NCBI RefSeq assembly: GCF_000485595.1
Contig: NW_014577576.1
Span: 84,132-116,742, forward strand
DNA: 32,611 nt
Direction: 5' to 3'
Source: Priapulus caudatus
Lineage: Eukaryota; Priapulida; Priapulimorpha; Priapulimorphida; Priapulidae
In this document: one piece after another, positions 23,310 through 32,611 of the stretch
Position numbering within the stretch: the stretch's first letter is position 1
How the letters are laid out: each line of letters starts with the position of its first letter
The notes under the pieces: generated by a model
Told to the model about the DNA's origin: nothing
Seen by the model: the letters and a program-made list of their open reading frames with translations, nothing else
The model's database searches: none
Position numbers and translations under genes: made by a program

Positions 23310-24287
23310 ACCGACGATTACCCAACGAGGAGTGGTGGCGCCACTGATGCAGCGTCTCTAAGGAGACGTGTTAAGGACTCTTTGCACTGCGCGTGCGATA
23401 AAGTTAATAGGAAAATAAGCAACTATGTCCCATTCTGTTCCCGCCACGTGGCTGACGACGACAAAAGAGCATTGGCGAGCTCTCGCGAGACAGCGTCGCG
23501 TGTGTCGACGCTGTGGAACGTGTGCACTGTGATTATGCCATGAACATGCACGCATACTCGAACGTTGCGAGTAAATGATACTTAATGATGGCCCCGGCCG
23601 AACGTAAACTCTCGCAGCGGTATATAGGATGCCGCTGCTCCTGCTGCTTATGCTTGGGAACAGGACGCTCGAGGAAAGGACATTACCGAACGCCGGCTAT
23701 CTGCTGCCACGCGCGCGTTTCTCTGCCTATGTAACAACTGGTGCCGTCGGCCGGGCGACGGGGGCAAGACGATCTTAAATGGTATCAGTTAAGAGACCGA
23801 GACGTTTTTAATTCCCACGAGTTTTGTCCGTTTTAATTAATTGTTGTTTGTTGTGCGCGTTGTGCTCATCGTTTTGGTCGTAGCAAACCGAAAAACATTT
23901 TTTCGGGGTCGGCAGGATGTTGGCCTCATGGCCAGCGCGTCGCCATTCGAGCGTGTCTCTTGCTGTATCCGTATCAAAGAAAAACAACCCGCTTTGATGT
24001 GCAAATCAATGGAAACCATCATTCATTTAAATGTCATTTATGCAGTCTAAAGGACTCTCTTATGAAAATTGCAGGATATTATTATCATAAAGATTATTGA
24101 TCGACGCGTTATTCAGTTACTAACGATGGATCGCCCAATGGGTGTTGTTAAAAACTTGAAGTGAAAAAGTGACCGAAGCTTTTTGGGGTGGTGTGCAAAA
24201 ATGTGGTGAAGCGGGCGTCAAGATTATTTTTATCGCCAAATTATGTTGACTCGCTGAAGTCTGTGTCACCACGCCGTGAAAAGACCG

Positions 24288-24297
24288 TGTAAATAAA
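24288..24297 (+). promoter_or_regulatory. Pumilio-type site overlapping a poly(A) signal
   Basis: TGTAAATA at 24,288-24,295 matches the Pumilio consensus UGUANAUA, and AATAAA occupies 24,292-24,297. Copy 1 lacks one A here, so it keeps AATAAA but not the Pumilio word. Function is inference. Confidence 0.3.
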
Positions 24298-24412
24298 CTG
24301 TGTAAGTACGAGAGAAACACAGGTGGGTGGTGGAAAAGCGCATGCGTGATGCTCGATTCGTCGTCGCTATCGCGTGGTTAATAACTAATTGTAAAGTCTT
24401 AACTTAAAGTAA

Positions 24413-24420
24413 TGTACATA
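24413..24420 (+). promoter_or_regulatory. Pumilio-type site TGTACATA
   Basis: Matches UGUANAUA and is identical in copy 1 at 14,806-14,813. It would act only if the transcript extends past the AATAAA at 24,292. Confidence 0.3.
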
Positions 24421-25250
24421 GTCGGCGTATGACGACATGTATCGTGTTTGCTCCAGGCAGCTGCATTCGCGAGAAGGGAAAGTATACGACAACAGACAAC
24501 AATATACAACATGAATTCGCAGATAGCACGAGCGAGTTATACTATGGTTCCAGGTGTTCGAGCACATTTATATATGACTGTTATGATAATATTCACATGA
24601 ATGTAACGTTGGGATGTTTGGATTTATTATATACTGTATAGCAACTTGGCCATCCATTTTTGCTGTACGCTGACTGTATCGATGTCTACAACGGGACGTT
24701 ATTACTGGATCGCTTCGATGAGGGGTCGGCCGGATTACTTGCTCTATACGCCATGCGTATCTTTCCGGTCAAACTAAAATCGCAGATGTCACAAATAGCG
24801 TTCTCACCAAGCAACTTCTCAGCACCCATCTCGTTTCTGAGTAAAGCTTGAAATTTTGCTTGGGTATTAATATTGATACTATTATCATGTCTGGATGGTG
24901 CGACCGTTTATCAGCGTAGTGTTTCTCATTGGCGCAAATATTGTCAATTTAAGTTACGGGACTATCATCGTACATGTCGCATACAGGAATAACGCGCGCA
25001 TATACTTGGACGTATTTCCACCAAGTGTGTATTATCAATCACACGTCGGTTTGATCTACTGCAGAGTTATCGGCCGGCTTATTTCTGTGCTGGCTTTCTT
25101 ACGCGTGTGCGTGTGTGTATCATAATGCGATCGTGGCTTAAAGGTAAAGTTGTTGTGCAGAGATACTACAGTTTTACGCAGCTTATATTATCACTATTAT
25201 TATTGTAACTACTATGTATTAATATTACGATGACGTATATACGTGTATGT

Positions 25251-25539
25251 GTGTCTAACGTCACAGTTAGCTCAGGCTTTGTTACTCACATTGGTGACAA
25301 GTATATTGTGCTTTGACATATGGCATACATTTGTATAGATGATGGTAAATAAAGGTAAATGTTCAGTGTAATAAAATTTTGTATCTAAATCGTATTTTTG
25401 ATTATCACGCTCATAACCACGCGCGCGTACGCGCACACGTACGCACACACATGGGCCCACACGCATGAACGCACATAAACGCACGCACGCGCACACAGAT
25501 GGACACATACACTCGCGCGCACACACCAATACACACACA

Positions 25540-25610
<71 letters not shown>

Positions 25611-25900
25611 TGTCTAACGTCACAGTTAGCTTCAGGCTTGTTTACTCACATTTGGTGACAAGTATATTGTGCTTTGACATATGGCATAATTTGTATAGAT
25701 GATGGTAAATAAAGGTAAATGTTCAGTGTAATAAAAATTAGTATCTAAAATCGCATTTTGTTGATTATCACGCTCATAACCACGCGCGCGCGTACCGCAC
25801 ACGTACGCACACACATAGGCCCACACGCATGAACGCCACATAAACGCACGCACCGCGCACCCCCAGATGGGACACATACCTCCCGCGCGCACACACACAT
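25251..25900 (+). repeat. Internal tandem repeat found only in copy 2
   Basis: GTGTCTAACGTCACAGTTAG starts at 25,251, and nearly the same sequence restarts at about 25,609. The unit is about 358 bp, including its CA array (25,520-25,608). The second unit carries one-base differences from the first. Copy 1 has a single unit, from about 15,650. The AATAAA-type words are therefore repeated near 25,706 and 25,730. Confidence 0.9.
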
Positions 25901-26062
25901 ACACACTACACACACAACACCACACACACACTCACACACACACACACACACACACCACACACACACACTGCACACACACACACACACACGCGCGCGCGCA
26001 CACACACACAACATACAACACACACACACACACACACACACCACCACACACACACATACGCA

Positions 26063-26112
<50 letters not shown>

Positions 26113-26141
26113 GTACACATACATACAACATATATACACAC

Positions 26142-26200
<59 letters not shown>

Positions 26201-26220
26201 CACACACACACACACACACA

Positions 26221-26251
<31 letters not shown>

Positions 26252-26274
26252 TACACACACACAAACACACACAG
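25888..26274. repeat. (CA)n-(TA)n-(CA)n arrays, copy 2
   Basis: CA repeats to about 26,060, a TA run at about 26,062-26,109, then CA repeats again to 26,274. It is purer than the matching block of copy 1. Confidence 0.95.
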
Positions 26275-26980
26275 GCGCGCGCGCGCTCGAAGACACACAG
26301 GCAGATGTACGCCCACAGAAACCAGAGCACTCACGCGTGTTTCTTACTAATATTAAACATGGATTCTCGCGCTTCAACTATTACAATTTAATTACAACTA
26401 AACGCGATATTCAATTTCATAAGATGGAACATTTCAACAAAATAAATATATATTTCTGCTCCTTTTTTCGGCGCTGCGCACGTTTCCCAAATAAGAATGC
26501 GGGCACGATGAAGTCATCTTTAAGTACCATGCACATGGTCCCTGCGCTGCATAAATGCGAGCATATTGAATGCTTGAGGTCCATAACTGCAGGCTAACAT
26601 ATTAAAAGACATTATGCAATTAGCCGCACGTTGTTTAGGAGCCTCGTTGCGAGTTGAATGAAGAAAATTGCCGACAATTATGTTTTCAATACATCCCCGC
26701 AAAATCGTCTGTAATTGCACACCCCATGGAAGCTGGCGCTCGTTTCATCCGCAGCAATTCGTCGCTCGGGCTCACGCGCCGTGGAGAGCACGATAATTAG
26801 GCGAGGGTGAAGAGAACAGCGTCCTGGACTCTGCTGCTCCGCTGCGTGTGCTGCTGCTGCTGCTGCTGCTGCTGCTCGCGGCTGGAGACGACGTAATGAT
26901 GAACGTAGCTAGTACCACAGTCTGCCGCATCGCTTGACCTTTTTTGTAGCATAGTTCAAACTTTGCTCGAACGCCCTTTT
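26275..26980. other. No gene seen
   Basis: Counterpart of 16,381-17,223. A (CTG)n run lies at about 26,849-26,875. Many short length differences from copy 1. Confidence 0.55.
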
Positions 26981-27813
26981 GGTGGTGGTGGTGGTGGTGG
27001 TGGTGGTGTGGTGGTGGTGGTGCGAAGCGTGGTGGTGGTGTTGGTGTGGGCCGGTGGTGGGGATGGTCGTGTGGTGGTGTTGGTGTTGGTGTGTGGCCGG
27101 TGGTGTGTGATGGGGTCGTTGTGTGTTGGTGTTGGTGTTGGTGGTCGGTGCGGTTGTTGGTGTTGGGGCGGTGTGGGGGTGGGGTGGTGGTGTGTGGTTG
27201 GTGTTGCTGGTGGTGGTGTTGGTGGTTGGGGCGTGTGGTGGTGGTGGTGGGCGGTGTTGTGGTGGTGGTGGTAGTGGTGGTGACGTGTTGTTGGTGTGGT
27301 GGTCGGTGTGTGGGCGTGGTGTGGTGTTGCGTGTTGTGTTTGTGGTGGTGGTGTTGGTGGTGGTCGGTGTGTTGGTGTGGTGTGTAGTGTTGGTGGTGGT
27401 GTGCTGGTGTGGCCGTAGGTGGTGGTGGTGGTGGTGTGGTGGTGGTGGTGGTTGGTGCGTGGTGGCGCGTGGTGGCGTGGTGTGGTGTTGGGTTGGTGTT
27501 TGTGGTGGTGTGTTTGGTGTGTGGATGGTGTGGTGGTGGTGGTGGTGGTGACGGTGTTGGTGGTGGTAGTGGTGGTGGTTTGGTTGGTGGTGGTGTGTAG
27601 TGTTGGTGTTGGTGGTGGTGGTGTGGTGGTGGTGGGTGGTGTGATGGTGGTGGTGGTGGTGTGTTGGTGTGTTGTGGTGTTGCGTGTGGTGGTGTGGTAG
27701 TGGTGGTGGTGGTGGAGGTGGTGGTGGTAGGTGTGGTTAATGGGATGGTGGTGGGTGGTGGTGGTAATAGTGGTTGTGGTGGTTGTGGTGGTGGTGGTGG
27801 TGGTGGTGGTGGT
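26981..27813. repeat. (GGT)n array, about 830 bp, copy 2
   Basis: Same imperfect GGT/GTG array as copy 1, at the same place in the unit. It ends in the same GGTTGCTTCA flank. The long His/Thr/Pro frame on the minus strand is a repeat product. Confidence 0.95.
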
Positions 27814-27954
27814 TGCTTCACCATTAGAAGCGCATAAAAGCGACGCACGCGTGCCCGTTCATGTTCTCTCTAAGTACACGCCGCGGCTGTGCGTTTTCGT
27901 GAGGCGCGTTAGAATCCCTATAAGCCGTCCGAGATAGGTGTGATGCTGTCATCG

Positions 27955-28156
<202 letters not shown>

Positions 28157-28578
28157 CAGCTGGCGTAGCCAGGATTTTTAACAGGGGGGGGGGCAAAACA
28201 GCGAACTGCGCAACATAGTGGATGACTTCTTATTTTATTGGTTCCTGCCGCCTCCCTCTCCACACGCTACGCTCGCCAACCTCTTAGCTCTGCAATCTTT
28301 GTTTTTGGCGCCATGCAAAAAGGCGACATTTTTGTTCGTTGTTCTCTGCTCCCCTGACTGTTTCAGTGACGGCTCCAGGATTCTAAGGAGGGGGTGTGAA
28401 AACAGGGCGGGGGGTATTTTGAAAATGTAGATAGTAGGAGATGGTATTTGAGGCACATTTGAGTACATATACAGCCTTCATTCTGACTACGACAATTCTC
28501 TTTTTAGTAGAACAATTCTTCTTTTTTACTTTCGGATCAACAGGGGGCATGGCTTCTTCCCCGCCCCCTAACTACGCC

Positions 28579-28582
<4 letters not shown>
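28157..28582. mobile_element. Non-autonomous DNA element with CAGTGGCGTAG-like termini, copy 2
   Basis: Counterpart of the element at 18,427-18,865. The left end reads CAGCTGGCGTAG (one base inserted), and the right end CTACGCCACTG is intact. The element is about 426 bp and again lies between CA arrays. It has no transposase frame. Its presence in both copies at the same place means that the insertion predates the duplication, or that the two copies are one locus. Confidence 0.65.
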
Positions 28583-28616
<34 letters not shown>

Positions 28617-28652
28617 ACACACACACACACACACATCACACACACACACACA

Positions 28653-28684
<32 letters not shown>

Positions 28685-28833
28685 GGATAGATAGATAGAT
28701 AGATAGATAGATAGAAGATAGATTAGATATAGATATAGATATAGATAGATATGAGAAAGATGAGAGACAGAAGAGGAGCGAAAGAGAGGAGTAGAGAGAG
28801 AGAGAGAGAGAGAGAGAAGAGAGAGAAGAATGA

Positions 28834-28871
<38 letters not shown>

Positions 28872-28985
28872 TGGTGCGTGTGTGTGTGTGGGTGTGTGAG
28901 TGAGAGCGAGAGCATGGGAGAGACAGAGAAAAGAAAGGGATAATTAAATATAGAAAAATAGATATGGAGATTAATGAATTATAAT
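28583..28985. repeat. Compound CA-TA-GATA-GA-TG microsatellite, copy 2
   Basis: CA repeats, a (TA)n run at about 28,657-28,684, (GATA)n to about 28,714, GATATA words, (GA)n to about 28,871, then a short TG run. Same order as copy 1. Confidence 0.93.
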
Positions 28986-30860
28986 ATATATATTATTAAT
29001 CATATTTTGCGGCGATCGCCATCGTACCAGTAACGTTTCATATCGACGCGATGCTCACGGTGACAATATAGTTCTATAGCAGCCTCGTCTGTAAGTCTAC
29101 TGACCGCGTCGTGGTTTCGCAGTACACCCTCATCAACGGTGCACTCAAGATCGCGCAATCGGCCAGCGGATTCGGTCAGCAATTTTCATCTCCAGTGCAC
29201 TGGCTCTTTATTAAACCTGCTCATAATTTAGACGGGTAATTCCGCGCCAAATTGCCGTCAATTCGACGGCAAACATCGTTACAGTGATCAAATGAAGTTA
29301 TAAAGTCTCCATCCTTATTATATCACATAATCTCGCGACAGGTAATAGCCTCAATTTTACTACGCGACTCCTCATAACCCGCGCCGATGTCAAATTGTTG
29401 TTGTCAAAGACTGCTGCGCTCATGATTGCCTCGTGCCAGCCGGGACGCGAGCGTAGAAAATCAACATGAAATTGGAGGGAATTGTCGGCAATTGACTTGC
29501 AAACAAGCGGGTGACGTCATTGATCACGAAATAGTTATGGAACGAAGCTTCCGAAATTATTTCGCGGTCTATTGTGCGCTGAATCACGTGTTCGCGGCGT
29601 GACCGACTATAGAATCGCATGTAACTACCTTATTATTAGAACGCATATCTTCGGCGGATTCAGCGCCTATACGTATACGGAATACGGAAAAAAATCCCGG
29701 CAGTGACAACGGTTCCATTAGTCAGGTGCAATATATATAACACATACTATGCAATACACTTCAGAGCCGATGTGTAGTTAGTTACACTTCATTTTCGGCG
29801 CATATTTTGGAGCAATTTGAGTTTCACTCGATAATATTCTTCAATTTTGCCAAGTAGAATGGACGCGGCGGAGGCAAATGCACTCCAAGACGAATTTTCA
29901 AACGGTCGTTTACGAGTCAATTTATGGCTAGTTGCCTGTCTCCTTATGTCGGAATGGCGTACAAAGTGCGGCTTTTAGGTTATTGCGTTTTTTCTGCATA
30001 ATCGGGAGTCAACAGGCATATGGAAAAGAGATTGGGTGCGCAATTCTGAATGACATAACGCCTTTCACTTTGGCTAGTCGTCTGTGTGGCGCAATTTTCT
30101 CCGTCTGCGTCGCCGAACGAGTCCTTTGACATGGGAAGCCGCTGTCGTGTTGAACCGTCTTCCGTTGGCAGCTCACCGCCAGCGCGCTGTACGCACCAGT
30201 TGCGAGCGTTTAAGAAACGTCGTCGAAAAAGCGCCGACGCGAATCTGGGACATTTTCGCAATTCGCTTTTAATTTCTCGTACGCTGCTTTTGATTTTACG
30301 TCTAGAAGCACGAAGCGAGAAAGCCTCTCATATATCCGGATTTTGTATGTGTAGTACACCTGCATTGATCGCCTTCGCATAATTAATAGATCTTTTCACT
30401 TCAAACATTTGACGTAATGTTGCGTTTATGTAGGTTTAGTTGATTTTGGTAGTTCATTACCGAGTTGTGCCACACGGTGTTTACCTTTAATGTGATTGTG
30501 TACTTGTCGTTAGGTGATTTGCGCCACTGCCAGATAAACAGTTGTTTGTTTCAAGCAAAATAATATTTAAAGTTTTTATCCTATTTAAAAATAGATAAAT
30601 TTACCAGACACTTCGGACGTTTCGGCGATGATGACGAAGCCTTGGTGAAATTTCTGATAAATGCGACGATATCATATAACTAAGCTATCTACAGTTATCA
30701 TCGCATCTGGACAGACAAATTGTAACAAATATACTCACCATTTTATAGTAAATGCAGTGATAATATCTCAAGACGTTGCGTTGAATGTTTATGAGCAAAA
30801 ATAGCAATTCCTTGGCAGAATGCCACCGTTGTTTTCTGTGGGTGATGCCTATTCGCTGAG
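28986..30860. other. Conserved between copies, no gene seen
   Basis: Counterpart of 19,291-21,120. No open frame is shared with copy 1. CRE-like TGACGTCA lies at 29,512-29,519. Confidence 0.55.
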
Positions 30861-31029
30861 AGTGATGTGGAGTGTGTGTGTGTGTGAAGAGAGTGGACGA
30901 CCGCAGATCGTCTAATATTTCATTCACTGTAACATTTATACTGACTAATATTTATGCAACCAGTGACGCTATATGTAAGGTGTCTCGTCGTCTATGTCAT
31001 ATATATATATATTTATATTTATATGTGTG

Positions 31030-31062
31030 GTTGTGTCGTGCGTGTGTGTGTGTGTGTGTGTG

Positions 31063-31104
<42 letters not shown>

Positions 31105-31204
31105 TGTGTGTGTGGTGTGTGTGTGGTGGTGTGTGTGTGTGTGTGGGTGAGGTGTGAGTGATGTGGTGTGTGTGTGTGTGTGTGTGTGTTGTGTGTGTGT
31201 GTGT

Positions 31205-31241
<37 letters not shown>

Positions 31242-31412
31242 ATGCGGTCGTGTGTGCGTGTGTGTGCTGTGTGTGTGTGTGGGTGTGTGTGTGGTGTGTG
31301 GTGTGTGTGTGGGTGGTGTGTGCATGCGTGTGTGTGTGTGTGTGTGTGTGTGTTGTGTGTGTGTGTGTGTGTGTTGTGTATATATGTGTGTGTTGTGTTG
31401 TGTGTGTGGTGT
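31030..31412. repeat. (TG)n array right of the duplication
   Basis: About 380 bp of TG with GGT and GCATGCG breaks. It is the true right flank of the duplicated unit, and only a few TG units remain at the copy 1/copy 2 join. Confidence 0.95.
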
Positions 31413-31589
31413 CAGGGAAGAAAATGGGAAAAAATCTTTTCGGGGGCTACTTTTCAAGCTCGCGCGCGCATGAAAAAGCCATCAAAATTTGGTTTGCATT
31501 GAACTCTATGCATAATTGACGGGTCCGAGGCTGCTTTTGGCATTTCGCGGGGCTAAATCGCCCCGAGCCCCCGTGTATTTTTTTCACTG
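31413..31589. mobile_element. Possible small inverted-repeat element in a TG array
   Basis: A 177-bp segment of ordinary sequence interrupts the TG array. Its left end, CAGGGAAGAAAATGGG, and the reverse complement of its right end, CAGTGAAAAAAATACACGGG, are imperfectly alike. Each is followed by a GGGGGCT word. That suggests a degraded MITE-like element. No coding frame. Confidence 0.35.
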
Positions 31590-31654
31590 CTGTGTGTGTG
31601 TGTGTATGGTGTGGTGTGTATGTGTTTATTTGTTTGTTTGTTTGTGTGTGTGTG

Positions 31655-31695
<41 letters not shown>

Positions 31696-31760
31696 GCTTG
31701 TGTGTTACATTCGTACGTGCGTTGCGTGTGTGCGTGCCTGCCTGCGGTTGTGCGTTCCTA
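31590..31760. repeat. (TG)n array, second part
   Basis: TG repeats with a (TTTG)n patch near 31,626-31,645 continue the array on the other side of the interrupting segment. Confidence 0.93.
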
Positions 31761-32257
31761 GGTGCGCGCGGTCGTGTATTTTTAGCGGCGCCACACTTCC
31801 TTCACATCACCTATACTTCGCCTCAATTTTGCTCGCAAAGTATCGTTCCATTTCTCGACGCGGGCGGGCATGAGCGCACACCACAAACAGGCTTGGCTCA
31901 AATTATATAATTATAGCGTCTGGCGATGCTATTGTTCGACTTCCAGGCCGTTCATGGCGAGGTAAGCACGATAGCATCTACGCACGACATAGCATTTCCA
32001 TTATTTATATCAAAATTAATCCAGTCTTGCCGGAGACTTCATGGTCCGGTGGCAGCGCGAGCCGTTGCGGGGTTGAAATCGACTCAATTACTGGACGAAC
32101 AAACAGCAAATCGCGCTTAGTGAGATTTGGAATGCCTATATATATATATATATACGTTGCGGATTTTCGTCTGTCTGCCGATGCCATACTTGATGCTATC
32201 AACTCCTTACGCTACGATAAGCGACGACTATGACATGATTTTATTAATATTTACTTC
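31761..32257. other. No supported gene
   Basis: Unique sequence. An ATG followed by a donor-like GTAAGC occurs at 31,954-31,967, but no protein family can be read. A (TA)n run lies at about 32,136-32,154. Confidence 0.5.
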
Positions 32258-32287
32258 CCCACACACACCGCACACACACACACACAC

Positions 32288-32328
<41 letters not shown>

Positions 32329-32432
32329 CACACACGCACACACACACACACAACAAATAAACACACACACACAGCACCCACCACAACACAAACACACACA
32401 CACACACACACAACACAAGCACACACAAACAC
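32258..32432. repeat. (CA)n array
   Basis: CA repeats with a few AACA and CAGCACC breaks. Confidence 0.95.
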
Positions 32433-32492
32433 GCGCACGCATGCACAGTCTCTTGTCAGTATTCCACGGTAATCCTCGCTCGCCACCCGTAT

Positions 32493-32576
32493 TATATATA
32501 TATATATATATTATTATATAGTATATATAATATATAATCATATATATACTATATGTATAATATATATGATTATATA
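32493..32576. repeat. AT-rich array with perfect inverted repeat
   Basis: A TA run is followed by an inverted repeat with 17-bp arms at 32,531-32,547 and 32,560-32,576 and a 12-bp spacer. The arms contain TAATCATATA and TATATGATTA. Confidence 0.9.
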
Positions 32577-32611
32577 GCGTTCATTCGCCTTACAGCGGTC
32601 CACAGTGCTTA

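Larger units (their letters stand above)
23310..25250 (+). other. Probable long 3' UTR of the Sp gene
   Basis: No further coding frame. Well conserved with copy 1. Possible cleavage signals are AATAAA at 24,292-24,297, 25,348-25,353 and 25,370-25,375. Which of them is used cannot be told from sequence. Confidence 0.5.

Noticed and set aside
25251-25900. CRISPR-like repeat array
   Set aside because: There are only two long units with a CA array between them and no short regular repeats with spacers. The window is eukaryotic.
25867-26391. Thr/His repeat frames and Cys/Val repeat frames across CA/TG arrays
   Set aside because: These are dinucleotide repeats read as codons; the same occurs in every CA array of the window.
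31954-31967. ATG GCG AG followed by donor-like GTAAGC as a possible Sp first exon
   Set aside because: It lies downstream of the gene, and its phase does not fit the phase-0 acceptor at 22,002.

Overview
This is an animal nuclear window, most likely from an insect and perhaps a hymenopteran. The evidence is one spliced gene of the Sp6-9 (Sp8/Sp9, Drosophila Sp1) zinc-finger family, no operon-like packing, AT-rich but CpG-tolerant intergenic DNA, and very heavy microsatellite content. The species cannot be read from the sequence. No bacterial, viral, rRNA, tRNA or CRISPR feature was seen.

Layout. Positions 1-11,400 are gene-poor. They hold (GT)n/(GCGT)n, (TC)n and (GA)n arrays, an 11-bp minisatellite near 5.7 kb, a G-rich polypurine tract near 7.2 kb, and one unassigned 75-codon reading frame at 10.0 kb. 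Positions 11,702-31,029 contain a direct tandem duplication of a unit of about 9.6-9.7 kb. Each copy carries, in order: the end of an intron with its splice acceptor; the large last coding exon of an Sp8/Sp9-type factor; a long 3' UTR-like tract; CA/TA arrays; an 800-bp (GGT)n array; another CA array interrupted by a 0.43-kb inverted-repeat element; a GATA/GA array; and about 1.9 kb of conserved but apparently non-coding DNA. From 31,029 to the end there are TG arrays, a second possible small inverted-repeat element, and CA and AT arrays.

The exon in copy 2 (22,002-23,309) is intact: an in-frame acceptor, an N-terminal Sp motif, a buttonhead box, three C2H2 fingers and a stop. The same exon in copy 1 (12,381-13,707) has many single-base gains and losses and two altered zinc ligands in finger 3. 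Differences between the copies are mostly one-base indels, spread over coding and non-coding DNA alike, with few substitutions. The two joins I can see fall inside microsatellites. That pattern fits a false duplication in a long-read assembly (two haplotypes or two noisy versions of one locus joined end to end) better than an old gene duplication followed by decay. A real recent duplication is not excluded.

The upstream first exon of the gene was not found. I do not see a convincing new biological system. The most useful result is the duplicated Sp locus and the question of whether it is real.
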